A program made the translations under genes and the position numbers. A DNA stretch of 64,000 nucleotides from Adenanthera pavonina (lineage: Eukaryota; Streptophyta; Magnoliopsida; Fabales; Fabaceae), in assembly GCA_026686845.1 (NCBI GenBank), contig JAIVEN010000014.1, forward strand, positions 11,022,001-11,086,000, given 5' to 3'. Positions 45,533-57,858 of this stretch are shown here, in pieces (position 1 is the first letter of the stretch; each line of letters opens with the position of its first letter). The notes under the pieces were generated by a model. The model was not told where the DNA came from. It saw nothing but the letters and a program-made list of their open reading frames with translations, and searched no databases.

Positions 45533-45858
45533 GGGTCTGTTTGGTTCAACCGAGGGGAAGGGAGGGGAGGAATTTTAATGAAGGGGATTGGAGGAAAAGT
45601 GATTGGAGAGATTTTAAAATTTCCTTGTTTGGTGGAATTCAAGAGGAGGGGATTGGAGGGATTTTAATGAAATCTTATTTGGTTCAGGAAGAGATTGGAG
45701 GGGATTGAGTAATAAAACTCAATTCCCTCCAAAAAACCCCAAATTAGAGGGGAATGAAAAAGGGATAGGAGAGGAAATTGGGGGGAACCTCCAAAAAATA
45801 GATCCAAACGAAGGGCCTTCCCCTCCCCCTCAAAAAACTTCAACCAAACAGGGCCTTA
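45530..45858. mobile_element. Tourist-like (PIF/Harbinger) MITE with TTA duplication
   Basis: Element 45533-45855 (323 bp) is flanked by TTA at 45530-45532 and 45856-45858. Inverted ends are GGGTCTGTTTGGTTCAA and, complement of the right end, GGCCCTGTTTGGTTGAA. Internal repeated GGAGGGGATT units account for the long spurious ORFs (45392-45667, 45433-45708, 45705-45899). Clearest member of the family seen also at 33.6 and 40.3 kb. Confidence 0.8.
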
Positions 45859-47534
45859 AGCATCCGTTTCCCTTCATTATCACTCTTCTAACCGGCTAGA
45901 AATAAGAAACCTGCTGTTTCATTGGTCTCTCGCAAAAAAATTAGCGGCCAAAAGAATGAGGGGAATCCATATTAGACAAAACCCATCTCTTTCGCAATAT
46001 TTAAGGAAGAGAGAAAAAAGTTCTCTCCCTTTATCCAGGGAAAAAATGTAATTTTTAAGAAAACATTCTCTCTTTTTTTTATATAATATAAAATCAACAA
46101 ATTTGTCGGACAAAGAAATTGTGCATGGCATATCCATCATGTACTGATTCAAAGAGAAATGATCCACTTTAGGTTTAACATAATATAAAATCGAGTAATA
46201 AAGCAGACCAATCCATTAAATAAGAGAAAGGGGGTGATAATAAAGTGGGAAGGAAGGAATTTTATATGTGCATTTAACTTTTGGGGTATTGTTAATTTCG
46301 TAATGAGACTCCAACGCACCCAGACGCAGACACATCAATTGCATTCATGGCAGCAGAGCCGTTCGATGGGCCAGAGTTATGAATTGAATAGTGGTTTTCC
46401 AGTTCAAGTTTTACCCCGCTGTTGTTGCTTGTATCATAAATGAGGACTGCCAGGTTGACCACTTCTCACTGGAAGACGTGCCAATTCTCTTCACTCACAG
46501 CCCCGTCTTATGTCTGAAGGCAATGAGCCCATTTCAAGGCCCAATTTTACCAAACCCCACTTTAGAGTTTTCGCCCAAGAGGGCCCAAACACATTTCTTT
46601 TCTCCCTTTTTTAATTTAAAAAGGACGTTTGTACCAAAAAATAGAAAAGACGTCCTAATTTAAAAGTGCTTGTGATAAGATTTTTTGATTAAAATATTTT
46701 TAAAACATAATCATGTAATATCAAACTAATAACTTGTTCTAATTTTATTGAACAACTTGATGGTAAACAATTAAAAATTATAAGAGAAAAATCCCTTAAC
46801 CGTACACTGAACATAGCACTTTAACCAAAACAAAAAACAAAAAAATGGGGGGGAGGGGTTTTGGAATAACTCTGAAAAATAATAATCCACTGGATTAGGC
46901 TTCATTGTAATTAAGGAGAACCAAAAGACACATATATCAAAGACGCAGAGTAATTGTGCTGTTGGACACAAAAATAGGAGAGGAAAAAATTATTAAATGT
47001 GAAAATCGTTCATACTCAATCATGCTGGAATAATGAAACAAAGTAATGATACTTAACAAAACTTAGTTCAATTGATAAACTTAATGGGTAATTAGTAAAC
47101 TAATTGTAAATATCTCTATGAGTATTTTCTGAGCTATGAAATATGCTTTTATCTTGGTAAGCTTTTGGAATCTAACTATTTGATTTTTTTTTTAATATAT
47201 AAACAGAAAAGTAATCATGCAGCTTAGGTCTGTGGTGGGTCGAATTGCTCGGACAACCTGAAGCGCTTGAGTATAATATAGTATAACATTATTTAAGTGA
47301 ATCATTATAATCAATAAATAGATAGAGACATCTTTTACAACTAATATTAAATTTGGTCCAACAAAGATGCATATCCAAACCAACTAGACTATGGCGGAGG
47401 CAGTCGGTAAGGGTTCATTTTTCAAACTAATAGATGTAGAGAAGAAGGCCTGGTACGAATCATCCTGCTGGAAGAGAAATACTTTCATGTAAAAAAGATA
47501 AAATTTTAATTTATTATTATTATTATTACTAGAG
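45859..47534. other. Intergenic, no gene seen
   Basis: Spacer between the kinase promoter and the kinesin 3' end. ORFs at 45919-46167, 46234-46663, 46771-46971 and 47192-47383 lack domains and splice context. The last ~300 bp may be kinesin 3' UTR. Confidence 0.45.
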
Positions 47535-50500
47535 TCATCTTACACTTCTTCGCAATGAAGAAGAATCATCATCATCTTGGGCTACATCATACTGTAACCC
47601 AAAACTATGGGATTTACGGGTCTTAAAAAGGGCTAAGAAGTTATGTCCAAATGTCTTCTTTTGGGCCTTACTCGACTCCACAAGACCAATCAGCCTCGCA
47701 ACGAGCATAGCACTTTCTCTTAAATGGTCCATGTCTCTCGTATTCGTCCATAGTCGCCATGCCAGTTGTATACTTCTGTGCCTCGACTTCAAATCAATCC
47801 CCCAGTTCAGGTAACATTGCTCCCTTTCCTTCCCTGATAACTTCTTGTGCACTTTCTTACTTAGCATTTTCCTCTCGCGTTCAAGTGCCATGCGGCTGTC
47901 CCACGAAAAGTAAAGTGTCAGAAAACTGCATATGACAAACAATACAGAATTTTTTTGGGTTTCATATAAGCAAGCACTTTGATTATTTTCCTGGCTCTAA
48001 ATACCAGTCCTCCCTTATAATTAGTTATTTAGCTTCTTCATATAGAGCATTCCTAAACATTTCAAATACCCAACTTCGCCGGATATTCGGTGAAGCTAAG
48101 TATCAACTTCACATTGAGGATGCCTATTTGAAGTCAATCATCTCATTTTGATTAGAAGAGATTTCCGTTAAATATCTTTCCAACAACATTACAATGCGGT
48201 TTATTTGCCTGGGAAATATTTCTCAACTTCAAATGAAATATTGAAGAAAAAAATTGAATTTGAGCTCAAAATGCGAAGACTAATATAAATGTAGAGAAAA
48301 ATAAGATACGCAGAGCGGAGCCGCTAGTCACCGTAAGAATCAATGGATAAGAAACTGAAATGATCATGTTTACGAGTACAAGCCCAAAAAAAAAAAAATC
48401 AACGATACCTCATATCAGGTGTGAGACTCTGACCGTCTTCTATAATATTAATAGGAGTTCCACCTGAAAATTTATCCCTTAGGAAGAACAAACGTCTGAG
48501 CTCTATGTCCAAATACATAGGATCCCATAATTCGCCTTTGATGAGAAGAAAATAATAGGATCTATGAACCAGCGGTACATTGCATGCATCCCAAAGTTCG
48601 ACCATATATCTCTGCTGCCTCTCAAATTTAGAAGGCAGCAGCGCTCCTGGCACTCCCTGGAAGCTGATTAGTCTAGCTTTGCCCATCTCATTGAAGCCAG
48701 ACGTCCTTGAACGTGCCTAACATAAAGTGAGGTTCAGTGTTATAACACCTTCAAATAACAATGCTTTTGGAAGGGTCCAAGAGAGCATAAAACATAAAAT
48801 CTTTTCTTTATGGACGTAGAATTAAAACTGGATAAAAATGACATTATCTGCCTGTTAACTGTTTACTTTTTCATATCTAAATACATCAAGGATTGTTTAT
48901 TTTAAGTGAAGGGTAATACACATTAATTAGTTTTGAATGTGTGAAATATTTGTTAAGTCTATTAGATGACATGAGGAATTTGCTTCTCTCCGGGTCCTTC
49001 TCTCATGGAACGCAATCTGGACCATCCATCAAGTGAAAATAATAGCCCTTAAAGTTTGCAAAGTTCTATGCAAAATACTAGTACTTTGTGCTTATTTGCC
49101 ACCTGAAGAAAGCAGGACTCAACGGCACCAAGAGAGAGGCTAAACTCATGACATGAGTAATAAGCCAAAGGAAAAGCATCTTTGCAAGTAACACTCTAGT
49201 TTTGATTTCTGAATATGAAACTAAACAAGGCTCCAAATAAGGACAGCTTTAACTGGCAAAGAAAGAATTCGGTACTACTCTCTTGTTCATACATGAAGAT
49301 AATTAAATAAAGTTACACAACCAATTTTCGACAGCACCATCAGATTTGGTATACAAGCATGTATTCATGCATAATGATAATTATCATTGTTACAAATGTA
49401 TATGAGATCTACAATATTGCTCATACCCTTGTTGAACAACACATAGGACTTGTAGAATCTTCAGCAACTGAAGTATGTGTGTTTAAGTAAGATGTCACAA
49501 CCTACAATTTCTTAAGCACTCATATCTAGCTTCATGATTAGGTTAATGATAATGGCATAACTTTCATGACATATGTAATTTGGAGGTCCTTTTGATTAAT
49601 TATATTGTAGTTAGAAATTAAATGAAAATAAGTAACATTTTAATCAAGAGTAGCACCAAAAAGATGGAGAAAGCATCTGACAATCTGAGTATATGTGCAA
49701 CATAGTGTTCAAACTTACCTCTAGATCATCGAAGTCATTTGATGGTGCTGTCTTAGACCTTCCATTTATTTTCACAACAAAATTGAGGACACTAGCAGTA
49801 TCTTCCACATCAGAGTCCAAAACGGATTCCACTTCATCTAAAGCAGCCATTTCGCGAGTTTGAAAATGTTCTTTGGATGATTTTTCTTTTTTGGCTTGAA
49901 ATTTCCTTTCGGAATTCTTGTCATGAAAGCATGACAAACTCGAAGAGCTGTCCTTTTCAACCTTGGCTGGTGATGTGCCTATTTCCTCTTCCGGTTCAAA
50001 CTGAGAAGGCGATGCAGGTTCCTTATCTGGCTTACTGAACTGAGAAGGTGACACAACTTTCTGCTCTGGCTGATTGAGCTGAGGAGGTAAGATAACTTTA
50101 CACTCCAACTTACCAGACTCAGAACATGGTTTAATCTCCTGATCCACCTGATTGGACTGAAGATGAGATGTAGCATCCAAATTTGATCTGCCACTATTGC
50201 TTCTAGTAAATTGTAAACTTCTTGAGGAAATATATAAGTTAGAAGACCCATTGAATTTCTCTGTTCTTTGAAGTTCCTCAATTTTTTGCTCAAGGACATC
50301 TTGATTATTATCTATAATATCATGAACTAACTCATTATCCTCCTTTGATGATATAGCATCTCCATTCTTGATAAATCTCATGGGAGATTTTCCCCCAATA
50401 TCTTCAGAAGCAGAAACAAACAAATCAACATCTTCTGTGTGGTCTTCAATGCAATGAACTTCCTTACAGTTATTTCTGTCTTCTGCATCAACTCTGCTAG

Positions 50501-53500
50501 CTATCTCTTCCCAACCCTGACATGGATCGGGCCCAATAAACTCAGGAGTATTTCCATCCAAAAGAAAATTGTCTTCGGGATTGTTAGGTTTGTTGGAATC
50601 CTCAGATGTGCTGCCTGTTCTAAGACCCGTATCAGGATAAAAATTATTTGTAAAACCTGACGATTCTGAGGCCATATCTTTATGGACATTCAGAAGCTGA
50701 TCTTTCCCTATCGACTGAAGCAAATTTTCAATATGAGACTGGAAAATATCACGTTCACGAGTCAACTCTTTTATCTCTTTTTTCATCTGCATATTTTCAC
50801 ATCAGAACAAAATGACAAAAAGATTAATGATAAAAATAAAATGCTATAACTATTCTTTCCTTTTATTAATTGCCACTTGACAACAAATTAAAGAAAAAGT
50901 TGAGCTGACTCTAAATAAGCTTTGAAAAGATCTACTGACTACCAACTTCCTTTTTTCCAATTAGATCAAACATAGTATTTATTTTCATGGACTATGATCA
51001 CATTCTGCATTAATAATATTAAGTTATTAACAAAGAAAATTTGATTTCGGTTCCAAGTTAAAAACAGGATAAGGAGATCACAATTGATAAGATTTTGGGC
51101 TCATTTTCCTCCTAAAAGCCTTATTTCACGCAAAATGTATGGCAAATCAATTTTAGTTTGTTAATTTCAAATACAATGCATTGACGTAAAAAAGAAGGTC
51201 CAGATGGATGTAGTGAGTGAAGTCTATTGTATTGGAGCATTAATAAACGTCTTAAATCATTCACAGTAATAGAAAGGCTTTACGAAAAAGGAAAGGAGAT
51301 AGTTACTTCCGTTTTGGTGGCTCATAAATTCATTCAAAGTGAAACTAGGGAATAATTTTCAAACTGATTCAGAAGCAGAGGAAAAATTCTAAGGAAACCA
51401 CTTACGAAAACATTTTACCAAAATCCATTTGGCACCACAAGAGGATCCAATTTATTAAGTAAAACTCACCTGCTCAATCTGAAGTTCTCTCTCCTTGAGC
51501 ATCACAGTGTTTGGTGCAAGGATCCTTAACTCGTTCTCCATTCTAGCTAATTCCTTTTGTAGATGCTTTACCAAAATTTTGTCCGACATCATGACATTGA
51601 CTTGAGCATTAGTAGTCACTTGTTTGGCACAACTAGCAAAAAATAGGGTATTTTTAGATTGCTCAACATGGCTGCGTGTTGGATTAATGGTGCAAATGAT
51701 GGCTGTTCTGGCATTGCCTCCTAAAGAGTTTTGTAAGATGCGAGTTAGCTTGGAGTCTCTATAAGGTATGTGTCCATTTCTCTCCTTGCTGCATTGAGTA
51801 GTTGCAATTCACATAGACTTCAAAATAAATGTTCTGACATGGTAAAGATGGACAAAGGGAAAGAAAGAGTAATCTTGGATGGCAATAACAACAAGAAGAA
51901 GCCTAATCTTGGATGGAAATAAAAGGTAAAAAAGCAGCCAACACATGAACCCAAACATAACAGTCAACTATATTTGGAAACCCCAAACTAGGGCTTGTAA
52001 CAAAAAAGACGTACATGATCCTATGCCAAACTGCATGTTTTTTCAATATTGACTATCTTGACCTCCGGGACAATCAGTCAAAATTCCTATAAACACAGGT
52101 CATGTATGACTTAAATTACTAAAGCTAACTTTTTGAATTTATTACTAATTTAAATAGCACATAACTAATGCCAATAGGCATTGCACTCTTCAGATGGAGC
52201 ATTAGCAAAAACCATCATTTAAACGTTGATGCTTTAGACCTTGTAGATTTATGGAGATTTATAACAATCTATAGTTTGGCCAAATTTAATTTGTAGTTTG
52301 TATAATACAAAATATCTTGGCTAGGAAACAGTGATGCCCCGTGACCAAAGATAGGTAACATTAGCTACTTCTAGAATTCAGACACTTCATATTTGCTTTA
52401 TCTAGTAACCAAAACTATTTCACCTACTCTCATGTTGAACTTTTAGATCAACAGCTTCAGTAATTCATTTGAATGTCCTGCAATTGTAGGGCAAGCATAC
52501 CTAAAATGAATAAGGCTTGAAAAGTTCTACCTTAGTTTACGAATCACAGTTCCAAGGGTTAGTAAACTGCGATTTATAAGGCCACCTTCTCTGAGTCTTG
52601 TACCTCTTGTTAATACTTGAGAAGCACGCTCGCTTCCAGCAAGATCAACAAAATTCTGTACGAAGAAATCAATTTACTCATTTCTTTCACAAGACAATTA
52701 TTATGCTGCTATAGGACAAAAGGAAGTGAAGATCATACCACACTAGCTACGAGCATGCTAGACTTGTTAATGCCTACATAATGACTAGGAGAACTTTCAA
52801 TTGTCTGCAGGAATTTAAAATTCTGTGAAAATTTAGGAAAAGTTCGTCTCAGCCACTGAAAAAAACTTAGTGATAAAGTGCACACCAATCGAAGAATTTG
52901 ATGAGATCTCGAGCTAGTTTCATTCATAGAAGTCTCTTTTGTTGTCCTTTGAGCTGCGATATATACACATAGATAACATTTTAAGAAGTTCACTAGAAAG
53001 TGTCAAAAGCAATGTAAGTGTAATACCAATTAAACACCAATACCAGCACATATAGAAAGAAGTTCCTGCAAATGGCTCCTATCTGTCAAAATCTCCTCTT
53101 TAAGTTTCTCAACAATAGTCCCTTTCTGTTTAGGGTGCAAATATTAATAACCATTCAATAGAATGAAAGCCAACAACTTGAACAAAATAGGGAAATTTTG
53201 CCAATAAATTTACCCTTGGATCATCCAGGAGTCTAAGTGGGACATTATCTGCCCTGAGAAGGTCTCTGACAATTTCATTATAGATCTCCATGGCAGAAAA
53301 CTGCAGAACAAATTTTCTTTCTTGATGCTGAGACATGACATGACAAGTCAAGTCATCTTTTGGCTAAAATTAAAGATCATCATCTATTTCATTGCAAGCG
53401 AAGAGCAATATTTAAAATTGTTTTATACCATCTCTATGTAGTCATATATATCCCTCACAGCATATTCAGTAATTCCAGTCATGGTATATGTCTTTCCACT

Positions 53501-54134
53501 GCTTGTTTGCCCATATGCAAAAACACTGGCTGAAATTGGGTTTCATCAATGAGAAAAAGATGTTAACAGCATACAAAAATATAGAAATAATCAGGAAGAA
53601 CAAAGCAACAAAAAACAGTTTACTCACAATTGACACCACCAAGCACCGAAAGAGCAACTTGCTTGATCCCTGCCTCATATACCTGCTGTGTGGAGCAACC
53701 ATCTCCAAATACATTGTCTGTGTTGCAATAAATTGGTTATCAAAAATGAGTTGGAGAAAGGAAGAAAAGGTTAGAGACATGGCATTAGGGATTGCTGCAA
53801 TTAATAGAGGGGTCATGCATGATCTTGAAAATCACAAGAACACGGAACAGAGATTTGTGAAATGGTAAGTAAAATTGAGTGTCCAATCTCCTAAAATTAA
53901 AAAATTACGTAAGGGCCTTTATTGTACAGCTAAACTGGAGGTCTTACCAAATGTGTAGGCATCCAATGAGAAGGATGATTCAGGTAAGGTGTTCTTGCAT
54001 TGGATGGTATTGGGAGAAATGCATTCCCACTCAGATACATCGTTCCTGGCTCTTTCTTTCTCGTTCAAAGGCCTTATTCTAACTGAAACAAAAATGTTCT
54101 CTTCAGGGCCGTTTGATCGAGGTGTTTCCCTCAT
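47535..54134 (-). CDS. Kinesin-7 (NACK-like KIN-7) motor protein with DUF3490 tail
   Basis: Twelve exons (5' to 3'): 54134-53948, 53717-53628, 53529-53429, 53327-53214, 53125-53044, 52953-52886, 52804-52739, 52655-52531, 51788-51470, 50786-49719, 48716-48409, 47925-47535. All splice phases agree and give 972 aa. The N-terminal motor (about 15-345) shows NIFVSVRIRPLN at the start, the P-loop GQTSSGKT, switch I NETSSRSH and switch II DLAGSE. It is followed by SVNFVDLAGSERASQ, a neck reading YRDSKLTRILQ, coiled coils and an acidic Ser-rich linker in the large exon. The C-terminal DUF3490 tail includes RYMVELWDACNVPL and NWGIDLKSRHR. This layout is that of plant KIN-7 proteins related to NACK1/2, which act in phragmoplast expansion or organelle transport. 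Which subgroup cannot be fixed. The start ATG (54134) is the first in-frame one near the conserved core; the frame opens upstream without ATG. No broken motif seen. Confidence 0.92.
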
Positions 54135-55283
54135 GAATTCCACACAACCACACAAATTAAGAGTATAAGACACAGAGATGGGGGATCCGAATTCGAAGAT
54201 TATTCAAAGTTCAATAGCACCGTGTGAATCCCTACGGAACATATCACCCATTAATCAATTCATTTTCTCGTCATGCAATCGGCAGAAGGCAAAGGCAGTT
54301 CCCAAAGAAAACGAAAAATCATATGTGAGTGAGCAGTAGTAATTCAAAAAGGTGCAATGCACGTATAAAGGACATGCTTGCGAACAGCTATGACCAACCC
54401 AAGAAGCCGTTCTCTCTCCCTATCGCGCCAGGCAAAGAGAGAGGAGCGGAAGTACAGGCAATGCCTCTGTTCAATAGCGAAGTCTTGGGTCCTTCCTTCC
54501 CATTCCATGCGACATAACAGAAATCAAGTTGAATTCACAATTTTGACCCGCAACCTGGCTAATATCCACGTAATCACCGCGCGTATTGTAAAAGTGATTT
54601 CGTTAATGAAAAATAGTAGTATGATTTTTTTAAAAAAATAAGAATAATTTGTTTATTATTATTACCATAAAAAACATGATTCTTCCAATCAACGTATAAT
54701 ATAAAAGTAAAATAAATGTGTACCATTATTTTTATTATTCATTAATAAATGTTAATATGATGGTTGTTGATTTATTTTTATTTTAAATCATTAATTTGCT
54801 TTTAAAATTTTAAATGATTTTAAAATTATATAAAAATAAAATGAGCGGATATCATTATTTTACTAGTTATTAATTATGAAAGTGACTGTCGAGTTATTCT
54901 TTTATTTAATTTAAAACAATTTGAGTCTGAGAAAATTTTGTATCGCTGTGCAAGTGCACGGGAGCTGAGGCTAGGTTTCAATTTCTAATTAATATAGCTT
55001 ATAAGGATAAATATTAAATAATCATATAAGATATATAAATCAGTCCATCATCCAAATAGTGTGTCTGCTTAGGAACACATGCAAGAAACATGATATGCGA
55101 TTCAGAGTGTATGACCAAAAGGATATCTTCAACTGAAAGTAAACACTGCTTCCACGTACAGCATAGCTACAGAGTTTTATAGTCAAGTATGACTTGCTTA
55201 AATCAACATGATCAACACAGTGCCTAGGATACTCGAGACACTAAAGTTATCATAATTCATACATATATATATCAACCAAAATC
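54135..55283. other. Kinesin 5' flank and promoter of the small peptide gene
   Basis: The left ~300 bp are the likely kinesin 5' UTR/promoter. A (TA)n-rich stretch just before 55284 (55262-55270) may serve as TATA region for the small secreted-peptide gene. No other gene seen. Confidence 0.4.
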
Positions 55284-55529
55284 ATGAGCTCATTTCTGAA
55301 AAAGTTGAGCATGATAATGGCGGTGGTTATGATGATATTGATTACAGTATCTACAGCATCAGCTTTGACTTCCCCGGCAGAACCACCGGCCTTTCTTTTT
55401 CAGGCAATAGAGGAGAGGGATGAGGATTTTTATAATTTGGAAGACTATGGCATTTGGAACCCTGCTCCTGTTGGTGGTGGAGGCAATCCTGCTCCTATTC
55501 CTCATCCGGAACAGAAATCAGTATTCTAA
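55284..55529 (+). CDS. Short secreted-peptide precursor, possible tyrosine-sulfated signal
   Basis: 81-aa single-exon frame with ATG at 55284. The N-terminus (about 1-28, LSMIMAVVMMILITVSTASA) is a strong signal peptide. The rest has no Cys and no transmembrane segment. It ends in an acidic stretch with two Tyr (DEDFYNLEDYGIWNPAP), then a Gly-rich NPAPVGGGGNPAPIPHP and a short basic tail. An Asp-Tyr in an acidic context is the usual target of plant tyrosylprotein sulfotransferase in CIF/RGF/PSY-type peptides, and Pro-rich ends are often hydroxylated. The repeated NPAP motif is distinctive, but I cannot assign it to a named family. It is a good candidate for a real gene, given signal peptide, composition and position. 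It could instead be a lineage-specific apoplastic protein. Confidence 0.6.
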   Translation: MSSFLKKLSMIMAVVMMILITVSTASALTSPAEPPAFLFQAIEERDEDFYNLEDYGIWNPAPVGGGGNPAPIPHPEQKSVF

Positions 55530-57534
55530 CATGCACCCATGCTCTTCTTAGTAAGCTGATTTCTTTCCTCAATTTCTCAAATTGATAATGATAATGAGAG
55601 GATGAAACCCGCAAGGGCTTATTCCTCTGTTTACTCGGTCTTGAACAGGGAGGTAGAGAAAGAAGATTATAGAGAGATACTCAACTAGGCAGTCTATTCC
55701 TACTTTAAAACTCCATCCAGAGATCTAACATCATCTGCAACTTCAGAATAATCAGAAAGCATACAGTACTAACATTATTATCGTTTCTATCCATCACAAA
55801 TTCATGAACCAAGTTCATCCAGTTAGTTATATATAAAGGTGAGGGAACCGCAAAGTCCTCATCAGAGCCAAATGGCGACAAACCACTATTCTATTCACAA
55901 CCATCAGGTAATGCAATTAATTACTTCAAATCTTGTATAACGACTTCCATAGGGCTCTCAAGCATAATGCTTAAACTTAGCTATTACAAAATGCGACAAC
56001 CTGAAATCGAATTATAAGATCAAACAGCACACGTGGGCAATGATGAATAGCTTACACATGTCTACCCTATCTGATTTTCTTTCCACCGTCAGCTTATACT
56101 TGTCCTTTAATCTTTTAAATTTGAATTAGCATTCATAGCTAGATTCTATAATTCTGATTCAGTGCTATCGGCGTACGATTGCTGGATATATATATATATA
56201 TATATCTTCCGATATATGTTACAATTCAAGATTTATTCCTAATTATTATTTTTATGTTATATTTCTGTTTTACTTTAGAATCAATAAATTAGTTTACTAA
56301 AATGATGAATACTATCTTCCAAAATAGACAACATCCTTCGATCTGAGATAGTTATTACCAAGACATTGATGATCACCCTAAAATGTGCTGAACAACACAT
56401 TATCACATGAGAAACAACCGGTTCCGATGAAGACCACTCTTCTGCTCGCAATCATGCTGTCGAAGCTAGCTGATGATCATTGAGGAAGGATTTTGGGAGA
56501 TTACAAGAATTTGATCGAAAATTTTTCGTCTTTTCCTTTTCATTAATGCTTAAAACATATTCTAAAAATTTAATTTACTTCTCTCCTTTCAACTGCATCA
56601 ATATCTTGGGCACGCAGATCCAACCTCGCCAAGATAAATAGATGAGATTAAAACAGAATTAGATCTTCCACAATTATAAACTAATTACATACATATATAA
56701 TATAATCACATAGAAACGGAGATAAAAAGAAAAAAGAATGGACTGAAAAATATATTAAATTTACCTGCCACATTCTATAGTTCCCTACAGCTGCTTAGCC
56801 GTGCTAGCCAACCTTTGCAAGACTATTGCACGAATAAACATTACCATGTGCTCCTACTATTTACCTGTTATGTAAACAATAAACCATACGTTAGCACATA
56901 TAAAGGGGAGAAAACAGAGGCGACAGGTGATGTAGTTTGCGCAGTTAAAATTTTGGTTAAATGGTTTGGTCAGAAGGCAATAGCTGGTCACGGCCGGGCT
57001 GAAATCCACATGTCATACATATTTATGATATAAAGTGTTGCCATCCACACTCACGATAATTGGTGCAAATGGAAATAGGAAGAAAGAAGAAATCTATCAT
57101 TCTATCAATCTAAAAGCACATAGAACTGGGGGGAAAACATTTGAAAGCATATAATCCAGCATACGCCCCTCCACAGTACACAATTAAAGACTCTGCATCC
57201 AGATATTTGGAGAAAACAGTAGAAAATCATTAAAGTTTTGCACCTTCTTATCCTACGAAACACTAAAGAAAATTCATTCATTTAAGGAGCCTTTCACATT
57301 TTGAAATTTTATCTTAATCTAGCAAGGATGTCAAATCAGTGCTGAGAAGGCTATGAACTGCCTAAGTCACTGAAACACCCGACTATGCCATAAGACGGCA
57401 TCATAAAAGCAATGAAATATAAAAGGTTATTTAGTTTGGTTGTGTATCCATATTAGGTTTTCCTTCTTAAGAGAAAACAGGATAGAAATGAAGGAAAAGC
57501 ACACAGCTATCAAATGACATTGACTAATTAATAC
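55530..57534. other. Intergenic region where the missing FHA exons would be expected
   Basis: Both strands were read for FHA-domain sequence that would complete the MCRS1-like copy; none was recognised. A (TA)n tract lies near 56186-56206. The ORF at 56815-57033 has no domain. Confidence 0.45.
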
Positions 57535-57638
57535 CTTCCTCGCTATCATACAAATCCTGGTCATCAGGATCCAAGTCCATATCAAGTATCTGCAGGAGGA
57601 AAAAAGGAATTAAGTCAGAATACTGGCAAATACATAGA

Positions 57639-57858
57639 GGTGGTGTTTGGCATGTGGGAATTTTAGTTTTCTGAATACTTAGAAATCTATCATTAAGATG
57701 TTTTATCAAAACAAATTATGAATACTTCAAATTTTCTATTTTGTATATGTCCTAAATTATATAGGGATGTTGAACTTTTATATATCCCATATTCAATTTT
57801 TTATAATTAGGTTTTTAAGTACTTGGGAGATTAAGATACCCACGTCCCAAACACCATC
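57639..57858. mobile_element. MITE in the last intron of the MCRS1-like pseudogene
   Basis: About 220 bp with inverted ends GGTGGTGTTTGGCATGTGGG (left) and GATGGTGTTTGGGACGTGGG (right, complement). The AT-rich interior is non-coding. Target duplication not clear. Resembles hAT or Tourist-type MITEs with GTTTGG ends. Confidence 0.6.

Noticed and set aside
45392..45899. ORFs of 64-91 aa upstream of the receptor kinase
   Set aside because: They fall within or across the 45533-45855 MITE; the repetitive GGAGGGGATT content produces open frames by chance.
55530..57534. Possible FHA-domain exons of the MCRS1-like copy
   Set aside because: Both strands were read for the conserved post-SEE helix and FHA motifs, and nothing recognisable was found.
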